Source: Gemmatales bacterium (GTDB lineage: Bacteria; Planctomycetota; Planctomycetia; Gemmatales; Gemmataceae). From it: a stretch of 64,000 nt of DNA. The DNA lies in assembly GCA_026004675.1 (NCBI GenBank), contig BPJP01000001.1, forward strand, positions 744,001-808,000, in the 5' to 3' direction. The notes under the pieces were generated by a model that worked only from the letters and a program-made list of their open reading frames with translations, ran no database searches and was not told the DNA's origin. A program made the position numbers and the translations under genes. Position 1 is the stretch's first letter, and every line of letters starts with the position of its first letter. Positions 38,632 through 47,784 of the stretch are shown piece after piece.

Positions 38632-38928
38632 TCAAAATCTCCAAAAACGAAGGCCCGCCCCCGCCTGAATTGAACCAGCCCGCAATAGTCGACTCAAGCC
38701 TTTTTCTTTGCATCTTCACCTGGTCGGCATTATGAAGCGCCCTATCCTCTTTGTCGAAACATTTTAGGGAGGAATCGACTTGGCGTTTTTGTTTGGTTCC
38801 CCTTTCTTTTCCAGTTTCCCCGGTTCAAAGTTTGACTTGTCTGCCAGCTGGCGAAGGGCGTAGTATGCGGTCCACGAATGGTGCTTGTAGCCAGCTCTTG
38901 TCAGATCGAAAGGAATCGCCAACCGCAC

Positions 38929-40155
38929 ATGTCCACGCGCTGGTTTATAGGTTTGGCCTCAGGTTCCTGCCTGGAGGGAGTGAACGCGACGCTATTGGAA
39001 ACCGACGGCGTTGGGCTTGGGCTGCGAGCCAGACCGATCCACTCGCTGCATCTTCCCTATTCTCGCGAATTGCGCGAGTTGATTCTGCGGGCCAGTGCCG
39101 ACCATGCGGAACTGAGCGAAATGGGACTTTTGCACCGGCTGCTCGGCGAAACTTTCGCGACGGCGGCCCGGCTGGTGGCAGATCAGGCGAGTTTTAGCTT
39201 GCAGCGGGTGCAATGCATAGGCTGTCCAGGGCATGCAGTCTGGCAAGACGGAGACGGCCGATTTCCCTCGTCATTGCAACTCGGCATGGCCGCCGTCGTC
39301 GCCGAACGCACCGGCGTCACCACCATCAGCGATTTCCGCGATCGGGACATTGCCGCGGGCGGGCTGGGTGCTTCGATTCTGGCGTTGATCGATCATCTGC
39401 TGTTTCAAGACCTCCTCGAATCGCGAGTTCTGCTGCATCTGGGAGGCGTGGCGCGAATCGTCTACTTGCCGGCTGGAGGCGAATGGCGCGACGTTCTTGC
39501 GTTTGAAGCCGGTCCTTGTAATGGGCTGTTGAACGCACTGATGCGGCACTTGACCAACGGACGCGAACATTTCGATCCGGGTGGCAAATACGCGGTGCAG
39601 GGACGTTGTATCGAGTCGCTGTTGGCACGTTGGCTCGCTCACCCCTTCCTGCAACGTCGCCCCCCCAAGGTTTTGTCCAGGCAAACGTTTGCCGATTCGT
39701 TCGCCAGGCAGATCGTCCAGGAAGCGGTCCGTAACGGCTGGAGCATGCACGATCTGTTGTGCACTTCCACTCATTTCGTGGCGGAAGCGATCGTCCAATC
39801 GCTGAAACGATTCGTTTTGCCCAGCCGGTCCGGAGAGCGTCCGCATCGTTTCCTTTTAAGCGGAGGGGGTGTCCGCAATGGGCTGCTATGGAATCTGTTG
39901 GAGCAGAGTTTGGCGGATGCCGAACTGAATCGCACTGACGAATTCGGCGTGCCGGCCATGCTGCGAAAATCGCTGGCTTTCGGGATGATGGCGGCGCTGA
40001 CCATGGACGGCGTGCCGGCCAATTTGCCGACTGTCTCCGGCGCTGCCGGCGCTCGGATTCTTGGCAGCATCACGCCAGGATCGACAAATAACTGGTCCCG
40101 TTGTTTGCACTGGCTGGTCAAGCAGGCAGCGCTACCAGAGGAGACCTTGGTCTAG
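38929..40155 (+). CDS. Anhydro-N-acetylmuramic acid kinase-like protein, divergent
   Basis: 408 residues from the ATG at 38929 (MSTRWFIGLASGSCLEGVNA). The overall pattern is AnmK: ISDFRDRDIAAGGLGA, FEAGPCNGLLNALM, HFDPGGKYAVQG. AnmK phosphorylates and opens 1,6-anhydro-MurNAc released from peptidoglycan. Several consensus motifs are changed: SGTSxDGxD reads SGSCLEGVN, and the NIGGxAN motif reads HLGGVAR. Planctomycetes have thin or modified peptidoglycan, so a recycling role is possible but the changes may mean another substrate. The gene stops three bases before the convergent gene. Confidence 0.82.
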   Translation: MSTRWFIGLASGSCLEGVNATLLETDGVGLGLRARPIHSLHLPYSRELRELILRASADHAELSEMGLLHRLLGETFATAARLVADQASFSLQRVQCIGCPGHAVWQDGDGRFPSSLQLGMAAVVAERTGVTTISDFRDRDIAAGGLGASILALIDHLLFQDLLESRVLLHLGGVARIVYLPAGGEWRDVLAFEAGPCNGLLNALMRHLTNGREHFDPGGKYAVQGRCIESLLARWLAHPFLQRRPPKVLSRQTFADSFARQIVQEAVRNGWSMHDLLCTSTHFVAEAIVQSLKRFVLPSRSGERPHRFLLSGGGVRNGLLWNLLEQSLADAELNRTDEFGVPAMLRKSLAFGMMAALTMDGVPANLPTVSGAAGARILGSITPGSTNNWSRCLHWLVKQAALPEETLV

Positions 40156-40157
40156 GC

Positions 40158-40652
40158 TCAAGGAATCGGCGTTTCCAGCCAAATTCCCGGATCGACTGGT
40201 AAGCCATTTCCCGTTGTCGGCAAAACGGGACGGCGCACCGGCGGAGAGTAAAAGAACATCTCCTCGATCCCGCACTTCAACGCTGGCGACAACGGAACCT
40301 GACCGCACCGAGGCAGCAATTCGGGAGCAACCAGAACTTCGTTTTCGGCCGCCTGGAGGATGACGCCGCCTTGCAGTGTGGGGCGGGCATTGGCGCCCGG
40401 TACGACCGAAATCGCCCGCTCGTCAAAGAAAGTCACGCGGGTACCGTCGGCGTAGTAGTTCAACGTGCGACTCAAGACCGGAATGGTGCTGCCAAACTCC
40501 GGATAGCCGAGCAACTCATCGACGATCCGCCGGTGCGTGCCCAACTTGATTACACCGAATTGGCTGGATTTTTCTGCTTGCGGTTTTTCGTTCTGGGCAC
40601 ATACAACCCCAGCGCTGGCAAGTAGAACGAATACGCCCAAAATTCGGATCAT
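40158..40652 (-). CDS. Small exported protein of unknown function
   Basis: 164 residues from the ATG at 40652, where a signal peptide begins (MIRILGVFVLLASAGVVCAQ); the in-frame start seven codons upstream would place charged residues first. I do not recognise the family. The mature part is beta-like with GTHRRIVDELLGYPEFGST near the start and a proline-rich C-terminus. The segment IKLGTHRRIVDELLG resembles the lead-in of SmpA/OmlA-type proteins, in which a short Gly-rich turn precedes a helix, but this is weak. Confidence 0.72.
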   Translation of the reverse strand: MIRILGVFVLLASAGVVCAQNEKPQAEKSSQFGVIKLGTHRRIVDELLGYPEFGSTIPVLSRTLNYYADGTRVTFFDERAISVVPGANARPTLQGGVILQAAENEVLVAPELLPRCGQVPLSPALKCGIEEMFFYSPPVRRPVLPTTGNGLPVDPGIWLETPIP

Positions 40653-40776
40653 GGCGACTTTCACGCAGGACACTGCGAAGTTCGATGAATTCTTTCTGGG
40701 GGTTTACTCGACAATCTGCACAAAACGGCTTGAGGCAAAAGTGCTCAGCCAATCTTTAGGGACGATACCGACGGAC

Positions 40777-41922
40777 CTATTGCATGAATTGGCGAACCAT
40801 GGTGGCCTGATGGTCGCGGGCAGAGGCAAAAACGGCCTCGCAAAGGGCAATGGTTTCGAGGTTGTCTCGCCCGCTGATTTCCGGTTCAGCATCCTCTTCC
40901 AAGGCACACAACAGTTGTGCCATCGTGCCGACAAAGGCATCGGGAAACCAGACTTCCCGCCAGCGCGGCTGGAACCAGTAACCAGGATAATGACGGGTGG
41001 TGAAATCCATCGTGCTGGGAGTCCTGCATGGGTAGGCTGGCCAGCCGATGGTTCCCCGAGCCAATCCGTCCGTGCCTTCGACTCGCCAGCGAATAGCAAT
41101 GTCGCTTTCGCTCCCTTCCCTTGCTGGTCCGGTCCAGACGTCGTCCCAGCTGGCGGCCCGACAACCGGAAGAGTATTCCAGAATGTACAGGTTGATCCCG
41201 TCGACATGGGGGAAAACGGTGCGCGGGTCTGGCCGCGTGCTCGCCAGCACCCGTTCCGGCGTGCCAAACCAGTAGCGAAAGGTGTCCAAGTGATGGATGC
41301 TCATGACAAATGTCGTCAGCGAGTGCAGTTTCTGACTCCAGGGCATCCAGTGCGGAATGGCTCGCATTTCGATCGTTCCCAGCACCGGCTCGCCAAGCCA
41401 GCCCCGGCGAAGTATGTCTTTCAACGCTCGCACCGACTGGTCATAGCGCATGTTCTGGTTGACGGCTAACTTGATGCCAGCCCGGGCACAGGCCTCGACA
41501 CAACGTCTGGCATCCCGATAACTCATGGCCAACGGCTTCTGGGCCAGGATTCCTTTCACGTGTCTGGCGTCCGCGGCAATGCGCTGAATAAGTGACGGCT
41601 GAACGTCAGGCGGAACGGCAATGTCGATGACTTCAAGAGACGTATCGTTGATCAAAGATTCGATGGTCGGATGGCAGGCCAGCCCGTGCCGATCGGCCAG
41701 GGCGCGTGCATTGGCTTCCGTTCGTGAAGCGATCGCCACAGGGCAGAAGCCAGCCTGAAAATAAGCCGGCAAATGGCAATCCCGCATGATGAAACCAGCG
41801 CCCACGCAGCCGATACGATAGTCTTTTTTCCTCGGCAATCTGGGCCGATAGTCCAGATTCAAGTCTAGCAACCCTTCGATCCTTTCGCCTTGTGCTTCGC
41901 GACCGCTTTTTGGCTTGGACAT
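40777..41922 (-). CDS. Gfo/Idh/MocA family oxidoreductase
   Basis: 381 residues from the ATG at 41922; a TTG four codons upstream is the alternative. The Rossmann fold begins YRIGCVGAGFIMRDCHLPAY, and the catalytic Lys is in ILAQKPLAMSY, a variant of the EKP motif with Gln for Glu. The domain after residue 150 is the typical C-terminal beta-sheet domain. It is a different subfamily from the one in the sugar cluster. Planctomycetes carry many of these enzymes for sugar breakdown; the substrate cannot be told. It follows der by about 100 bp on the same strand. Confidence 0.9.
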   Translation of the reverse strand: MSKPKSGREAQGERIEGLLDLNLDYRPRLPRKKDYRIGCVGAGFIMRDCHLPAYFQAGFCPVAIASRTEANARALADRHGLACHPTIESLINDTSLEVIDIAVPPDVQPSLIQRIAADARHVKGILAQKPLAMSYRDARRCVEACARAGIKLAVNQNMRYDQSVRALKDILRRGWLGEPVLGTIEMRAIPHWMPWSQKLHSLTTFVMSIHHLDTFRYWFGTPERVLASTRPDPRTVFPHVDGINLYILEYSSGCRAASWDDVWTGPAREGSESDIAIRWRVEGTDGLARGTIGWPAYPCRTPSTMDFTTRHYPGYWFQPRWREVWFPDAFVGTMAQLLCALEEDAEPEISGRDNLETIALCEAVFASARDHQATMVRQFMQ

Positions 41923-42024
41923 CGCACCGTCCAACGCTGGCGTACCAACGTTTTGGCTGACACTCGACGCTACAGGAGCCGGTCCCGTTTGGCGAGAAAA
42001 TTTTTCGGTCTGTCTCGCCTTGGT

Positions 42025-43434
42025 TCAATCGTTCCACAGTTCAAACGATTCCTGCCGTCGTTTTTGCCGGCTGGACAGGGCTGCGGAGTCGCGAATGTCT
42101 TCTCGCGGTATCTCGGTATCGGTTTCGCGCCGTCGGCGAAATTCCAGCTTGATGGGAATCTCGCCGTACGGAAGATGATCGCGAAAATAGTTGACGAGGT
42201 AACGTTTATAAGTCGGAGAAAAAAGTTCCGGGTCGTTGCAGAAGAGGACGATTGTCGGCGGTCGGATGTCGACTTGGGTGGCGAAAAAGATTTTCGGACG
42301 GCGATTCTGTTTTAGGGGCGGAGCCTGGGTTTCCAGCGCTCGGCGGACCGTTCGATTGAGGTCACCCGTTGGTACACGCACGCCAGCTTGTTTGAAGAGG
42401 TTCTGGGCGAGATTCAAGACGGCCTGGACGTTTTTGCCGGTTTTGGCCGTCGCGAATGCGATGGGGAGGTAATCCAGATTCGGGATCGCCCGCTGGAGGT
42501 AATCGGCGAATTCGCCGGTTGGACGAGGCCGCAGCAAATCCCACTTGTTCACAACGAAGATGGCAGGTTTGTAGTGGTCGAGAACATACGTCGCCAGCTG
42601 TTTGTCGACTTTGCTGATCGGCTTGCTTGCATCGAGGAAGAGCAAAACCACATCCGCTCGGCGAATCGAACGCTCCGCGCGTGCCAGACTATAGAACTCG
42701 ATGCTGGTTTGGATGCTCCCCTTTCGGCGCACCCCGGCCGTATCAATGGCAATAAACGTCTTGCCATCGCGTTCGAATCGGACATCGACACTGTCGCGGG
42801 TGGTTCCGGGAACTTCGCTCACGATCATGCGTTCGGCCTGGGCAAGCTGGTTGATAAAAGTGCTCTTGCCGGTATTGCGGCGGCCGACGATCGCCAGTTT
42901 CATGACGACTTCGTCCGCCTTGGTTTCGACGGGTTCGGCAGGCAGCTTTTGCGCTAGCGCCTCGACAAGGGCTTGTTTTCCCCGCCTTTGCCTGGCACTG
43001 ACGGCGATCACCGGATCGAATCCGAGCCGATGGAAATCCGCCGCCAGCACGTCCATCTGTGGCGTATCGCATTTGTTGGCCGCGCAGACGATGGGCTTTC
43101 CCAACGCGCGGATTCGCTGTGCCACATCCTCATCAGCGGGTATGACCCCTGCCCGGGCATCAACCACAAACAACAGAACCTGGGCCTGCTGGAGGGCGGA
43201 TTCAATTTGACCTTCGACAAACTCGGTCAAGCCATCGGCGTCCTGGATTCCCATGCCGCCAGTATCGACAAGTTCGAAGACGCCAGCGTCGGATTCGATC
43301 AGGGTGCTGACCCGGTCGCGGGTAACGCCCGCGGTTGGGTCGACAATGGCGACGCGGTGTCCCGCTAGCCAATTGAACAGCGAAGATTTGCCGACGTTTG
43401 GCCGGCCCACAATTGCGATCTGTGGCACGGACAT
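42025..43434 (-). CDS. der: Ribosome biogenesis GTPase Der (EngA)
   Basis: 469 residues from the ATG at 43434, the family start (MSVPQIAIVGRPNVGKSSLF). Two GTPase domains are in tandem: the first with GRPNVGKSS, DTGG and NKCD, the second with GRRNTGKST, DTAG and NKWD. A KH-like C-terminal domain follows. Der is needed for 50S subunit assembly. A longer in-frame start at 43494 would add 20 unrelated residues. Confidence 0.97.
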   Translation of the reverse strand: MSVPQIAIVGRPNVGKSSLFNWLAGHRVAIVDPTAGVTRDRVSTLIESDAGVFELVDTGGMGIQDADGLTEFVEGQIESALQQAQVLLFVVDARAGVIPADEDVAQRIRALGKPIVCAANKCDTPQMDVLAADFHRLGFDPVIAVSARQRRGKQALVEALAQKLPAEPVETKADEVVMKLAIVGRRNTGKSTFINQLAQAERMIVSEVPGTTRDSVDVRFERDGKTFIAIDTAGVRRKGSIQTSIEFYSLARAERSIRRADVVLLFLDASKPISKVDKQLATYVLDHYKPAIFVVNKWDLLRPRPTGEFADYLQRAIPNLDYLPIAFATAKTGKNVQAVLNLAQNLFKQAGVRVPTGDLNRTVRRALETQAPPLKQNRRPKIFFATQVDIRPPTIVLFCNDPELFSPTYKRYLVNYFRDHLPYGEIPIKLEFRRRRETDTEIPREDIRDSAALSSRQKRRQESFELWND

Positions 43435-43614
43435 GATGACACCGATAGAGAGCGAATGCAAAATCTCATTATAAACAGATGCATCGGCAACCAACAGCCT
43501 TGGTAACAGGCAAGCGGATTCTTTAGCTGTGCTTGTTTCGGTTTTGGCTCATGGGGGCAAAAAGGGAAGACGGTCGTTTTCACCGACGGCTTCGCCCCTG
43601 GCAAAGCGGGCGTT

Positions 43615-44280
43615 TCAAGAATTCGCCAGAAGCGCCATCAATTCGGTGTCCGACAAGTTCTGCACGATTCGGCCGCCGACCATCCACCAATTCTGATGGA
43701 CGAGCGCTTCGGCATGCGATATGCGCAAGTGCTTGCGACGCACCGTATTTTGCACGGAAATCTCGAGTGTCAAGATGGTCCCCGGAATGAACAGACGATC
43801 CGTGATCAGCCCCATGCCATGACGCGAAACGTTGCGTATGAGTGTGGGCCACGAACCGACTTCTTCGGCACGCACCAATCGACAAAGGAAGCGAACCTGC
43901 GGATGGAAGCGCTCTTCGTGACGGCGATCGGCCTTGCGATTGCCAGCAATCGCTTTGATCGTCAATTGAGCGAGTTCGGCATCACTGAGAGGTTGCAAGA
44001 AATCGCCGCCGACGATGAAAAAGCCGGGATGTTTTAGCGGTTTCGCGTAACGTACGCAAACGACGCGGTCTGCGACGCCCACTTTGGCCGGCATATGCAG
44101 GGTAAGACGTGTACCGGCTTTGAAAGGCCTCGGGCACAGCAGCCGAATGCCGCGTCGGGAAAAGTTCAAAATCCGGCCAGGCCAGGATCCCTGTTCGACC
44201 GCGCGAAGCAGTCTGGCCCGGGTTGAGATCCGCGTTCGGTATCGGACGCTCGTTCGTCGTTCTTGTATGGGCTTCCTCAT
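43615..44280 (-). CDS. Protein with two PilZ domains
   Basis: 221 residues. Each half has the PilZ signature for cyclic di-GMP: RRTSVRYRTR with NFSRRGIRLL (about 8-45), and DRRHEERFHP with NVSRHGMGLI (about 117-155). The first-half box is RxxxR-compatible (RRTSVR). Tandem PilZ domains suggest a c-di-GMP-responsive effector of unknown output. No catalytic domain or membrane segment is present. It is divergent from rpsA and shares the intergenic region with it. Confidence 0.87.
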   Translation of the reverse strand: MRKPIQERRTSVRYRTRISTRARLLRAVEQGSWPGRILNFSRRGIRLLCPRPFKAGTRLTLHMPAKVGVADRVVCVRYAKPLKHPGFFIVGGDFLQPLSDAELAQLTIKAIAGNRKADRRHEERFHPQVRFLCRLVRAEEVGSWPTLIRNVSRHGMGLITDRLFIPGTILTLEISVQNTVRRKHLRISHAEALVHQNWWMVGGRIVQNLSDTELMALLANS

Positions 44281-44452
44281 CCTGCTAGCAAACCGTATGG
44301 CGGGTATGTCGTTCGTTTAGTGGGGAACGCAAGCATGGCGGCAACTTGCGCGCCGGTCAAGACCAGCTGGATGGCTAAATCGCGCGGCAAATGCAGTCCC
44401 CTTGCACTCGACAATTTTCAAGCATTCTCTGGAGGGTTTACAAAGTTCGCGA

Positions 44453-44458
44453 TATAAT
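44453..44458 (+). promoter_or_regulatory. Possible -10 box for rpsA
   Basis: A perfect TATAAT lies 93 bp before the rpsA ATG, in the 270-bp divergent region with the PilZ gene. No convincing -35 element is at the right distance. Confidence 0.35.
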
Positions 44459-44550
44459 TCTACCTTCCGCGGATTGTTGGGCTTCCGCCACGGTGGCGGA
44501 TCAATTTCGCGTCAGGCTCTTTTTTATTTTCACACAGGTTTTCTTTTATC

Positions 44551-46491
44551 ATGGTAAATCGCAATCTTCTCCGTGAATTCGAACCTCCCGAAAACGAACT
44601 CGAACAGCAACTCAACGAAGCATTTGACAACAATCAGGACGGCTGGTTGCCGCCAGCCGAACAGGAATTCGAAATCAACAAGATCGTCCGCGGCCGGGTC
44701 CTCAACGTCACGGCGGATGAAGTCTGGGTCGACGTCGGCTACAAGAGCGAAGGCGTTATTCCTCTCAGTGAATGGTATGACGAGGGAGAAGACGCGATCG
44801 TTCCGCCTAAACCCGGCGATGAAATCCAGGTCCTGCTTGATTCGATCGAAGATGAGAGCGGCGCCATCGTCCTGAGTTATCGCAAAGCGAAAAGGCAAAA
44901 AGAATGGGAAGAAGTCATCGCCAAACACAAGGAAGGCGATATTGTCACCGGCACCGTCACACGAAAGATCAAAGGGGGGCTGCTGGTCAATATCGGTGTC
45001 AATGTCTTCCTGCCCGCCAGCCAGGTCGATATTCGCCGGCCGCCTGACATCGGCGACTACATCGGTAAAACCATCGAGTGCAAGATTCTCAAAATCGATG
45101 AATCCCGGCGCAACATCGTCGTCAGCCGCCGAAAGATGATCGAAGATCAGCGCGAAGAAATGAAAAAGAAGCTCCTGGCCGAAATCGAGCCGGGGCAGAT
45201 TCGCAAAGGCGTCGTCAAGAACATCGCCGATTTCGGTGCGTTCGTCGATCTTGGCGGCATCGATGGCCTGTTGCACATCACCGATATGAGTTGGGGCCGC
45301 ATCAATAATCCCCACGAAATGGTCCACATCGACCAGGAACTCGAGGTCTACATCATCTCTGTCGATAAGGAAAAAGAAAAAATCGCCCTCGGCCTCAAAC
45401 AAAAGACCCCCAGCCCGTGGGAAGGCGTGGAAGAAAAATATCCCATCGGCAGCAAACATATTGGCGAAGTCGTCAATGTCATGAGCTACGGTGCGTTCGT
45501 CAAACTCGAAGACGGCATCGAAGGGCTGGTCCATATCAGCGAGATGAGTTGGACCAAACGCATCAACCATCCTAACGAACTGGTCTCCATCGGAGATAAG
45601 ATCGAGGTCCAGATCCTTAATATCAACAAAGAAAAACAAGAAATCTCGTTAGGCATGAAGCAGGTCCAGCCCAATCCTTGGGACAAAGTAGCCGAGCGCT
45701 ATCCGCCCGGCACGATTGTCGAGGGCACCGTCCGCAATCTCACCAACTACGGCGCCTTCATCGAAATCGAAGAGGGCATCGACGGTTTGCTGCACGTCAG
45801 CGACATGAGCTGGGTACGTAAAGTCACCCATCCGAGCGAAGTCGTCAGCAAAGGGGACAAGGTGACTTGTCAGGTCCTCAACGTCGACCAGGAACGCAAA
45901 CGGATTGCCCTGGGTCTGAAGCAAATGGCCAGCGATCCGTGGGACAGCGACATTCCGTCTCGCTATCACCCTGGCGACACGAAGGTCGGCAAAGTGACGA
46001 AACTGACCAATTTCGGTGTTTTTGTCGAGTTGGAACCTGGCCTGGAGGGGTTGCTGCACATTTCCGAGCTGGCGGACGAAAAAGTGGAGAATCCCGAAGA
46101 CATCGTTAAAGTGGGCGACGAGATCGAGGTGAAGATTCTGCGGGTAGACGCCGCTGACCGCAAGATCGGGCTGAGCCGTAAACGGATCGGCGAAGACGAA
46201 CCGATAGAAGAAGTCGAGAGTGCGGAAGAAACGAAACCGCAACGTGAACTGCGGGGAGGTACCGGCTCGGCGAGCGGCCAACTGTTTACCATGCCCGAAA
46301 GCGGCAAGTCAGCCACCGAGCCGGCATCCGAAGCAACAGCTTCTTCCGAGCAGAAGGCCAATGCTGGCGCGGACGCGGGATCGGCAGTTTCTGAGTCGAC
46401 AACGGAAAGACCGTCGGGCGACTCGACGCCAGCCGACCCAGAAAGCGAGTCCGCTGCCGCCACCGAGAACGAGGAACCCAAAACCGAATAG
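44551..46491 (+). CDS. rpsA: 30S ribosomal protein S1
   Basis: 646 residues. Six S1 (OB-fold) repeats can be counted, starting near residues 47, 131, 216, 301, 387 and 474; repeats 3-6 share the strong YGAFV/FGAFVDL and GLLHISDMSW motifs. The last 90 residues are a low-complexity acidic tail rich in Ser, Ala, Glu and Thr. Ribosomal S1 unwinds and docks mRNA on the 30S subunit. Length is greater than the roughly 560 of E. coli because of the tail. The start region lacks a clear Shine-Dalgarno sequence (gttttcttttatcATG), as is usual for rpsA. Confidence 0.96.
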   Translation: MVNRNLLREFEPPENELEQQLNEAFDNNQDGWLPPAEQEFEINKIVRGRVLNVTADEVWVDVGYKSEGVIPLSEWYDEGEDAIVPPKPGDEIQVLLDSIEDESGAIVLSYRKAKRQKEWEEVIAKHKEGDIVTGTVTRKIKGGLLVNIGVNVFLPASQVDIRRPPDIGDYIGKTIECKILKIDESRRNIVVSRRKMIEDQREEMKKKLLAEIEPGQIRKGVVKNIADFGAFVDLGGIDGLLHITDMSWGRINNPHEMVHIDQELEVYIISVDKEKEKIALGLKQKTPSPWEGVEEKYPIGSKHIGEVVNVMSYGAFVKLEDGIEGLVHISEMSWTKRINHPNELVSIGDKIEVQILNINKEKQEISLGMKQVQPNPWDKVAERYPPGTIVEGTVRNLTNYGAFIEIEEGIDGLLHVSDMSWVRKVTHPSEVVSKGDKVTCQVLNVDQERKRIALGLKQMASDPWDSDIPSRYHPGDTKVGKVTKLTNFGVFVELEPGLEGLLHISELADEKVENPEDIVKVGDEIEVKILRVDAADRKIGLSRKRIGEDEPIEEVESAEETKPQRELRGGTGSASGQLFTMPESGKSATEPASEATASSEQKANAGADAGSAVSESTTERPSGDSTPADPESESAAATENEEPKTE

Positions 46492-46636
46492 CCGAAAAAG
46501 GGCCGGCGCTGCGACACCAGCGACGCCGGCCTCGATTTCGCCACAGATGATTGGTATCAGACGGCATAACCTTCCGTCTGACGGCCTGTCGTTTTTTCAG
46601 GGGTTTCAACTAGTCGCCTGACGTCTGAACGCTCAC

Positions 46637-47650
46637 ATGACCAAAATTGCCATTTTGGGCGGATCGGGTTATACGGCGCTGGAGCTGATTCGGATCCTGT
46701 TGCGCCACCCGGCAGCGGAGATTGTGGCCATCACTTCACGCCAGGAAGATCAGCCTTGGATCGCTGATATCCATCCGTCGCTGACCGGCAGGATCAAACG
46801 GCGTTGCGAAACGTTCGATGCGGATCGGCTACTCGCTCGGGGCGTGCAATGCGTTTTCGCTTGCCTGCCGCATGGTGCGGCGACCGCCTGTTTGCCGCCG
46901 TTATTGTTGCACGGCATCCGCGCCATCGATCTGAGTGCCGACTACCGCCTACGTGATCCGAATATCTACGCCCAATGGTACGGGCAGAGCCATAAAGACC
47001 TGGCCCATTTGGCTCAGGCTGTCTACGGTTTGCCCGAAATCTACGGCGAAGAAATCGAGTCGGCTCAACTCGTCGCCAATCCTGGCTGCTATCCGCAGAC
47101 GGCCGCCATCGGCCTGGCTCCACTTGTAGCGGGCAGGCATATCGAGCTGGATTCGATCGTGATCGATAGCAAGAGCGGCGTCTCCGGTGCTGGCCGCACG
47201 CCGACTCCGGCCACCCATTTCCCCGAATGCAATGAAGCGGTCAAAGCCTACAATGTCGGCAAACACCGCCATACGCCAGAGATCGAACAGGTCTTGAGCG
47301 ACGTCGCTGGAACGAACGTCGAAGTCATCTTCACGCCGCATTTGATCCCTATGGACCGGGGCATCTTTTCCACCATCTACGCCTCCCCCAACCGGTCTTT
47401 TTCCCAGACCCAGCTGCTGGATCTGTACCGGGAATACTACGCCTCTTGCCCTTTCATTCGTATTGTCGATCGTGAACCATCCACCAAAGACTGCTGGGGA
47501 ACCAACTTTATCGATATCACCATCCGCCTGGTCCGCGGTCGCATCATCATTTTGGTCTGCGAGGACAATCTTTATCGTGGCGCCAGCGGCGTAGCGGTTC
47601 AGAATTTCAACCGCATGTACGGCCATGACGAAACCACAGCCTTGCTCTGA
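46637..47650 (+). CDS. argC: N-acetyl-gamma-glutamyl-phosphate reductase
   Basis: 337 residues. N-terminal NADP motif KIAILGGSGYTALELIRIL, catalytic Cys in VANPGCYPQTAA (about residue 149) and conserved His in KHRHTPEIEQ. It reduces N-acetylglutamyl phosphate to the semialdehyde in arginine synthesis. The other arg genes are not adjacent, although carB in this window serves the same pathway. Confidence 0.95.
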   Translation: MTKIAILGGSGYTALELIRILLRHPAAEIVAITSRQEDQPWIADIHPSLTGRIKRRCETFDADRLLARGVQCVFACLPHGAATACLPPLLLHGIRAIDLSADYRLRDPNIYAQWYGQSHKDLAHLAQAVYGLPEIYGEEIESAQLVANPGCYPQTAAIGLAPLVAGRHIELDSIVIDSKSGVSGAGRTPTPATHFPECNEAVKAYNVGKHRHTPEIEQVLSDVAGTNVEVIFTPHLIPMDRGIFSTIYASPNRSFSQTQLLDLYREYYASCPFIRIVDREPSTKDCWGTNFIDITIRLVRGRIIILVCEDNLYRGASGVAVQNFNRMYGHDETTALL

Positions 47651-47712
47651 TATGCCTTTGGCTTTTTGACGACATCAATGATTCTCGTAAACCAAAGGAC
47701 GCGGTCAGAAAA

Positions 47713-47741
47713 TTGACGACGGCTAACAACAACCATACGAT
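47713..47741 (+). promoter_or_regulatory. Promoter of the OleA-like gene
   Basis: TTGACG (47713-47718) and TACGAT (47736-47741) are separated by 17 bp, 44 bp upstream of the ATG at 47785. Confidence 0.6.
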
Positions 47742-47784
47742 AGCTTTCTGACTTGTTATTTGTGAGCGCCACGAACGAGCAACG

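Noticed and set aside
38632..38928. Possible small gene between the CNNM and AnmK-like genes
   Set aside because: The only open frames overlap the AnmK start in another phase and have no ribosome binding site; the region is more likely a divergent promoter region.
44530..45639. A 369-codon open frame on the minus strand, rich in Asp and Phe
   Set aside because: It is the complement of the repetitive rpsA sequence, and low complexity explains its length.
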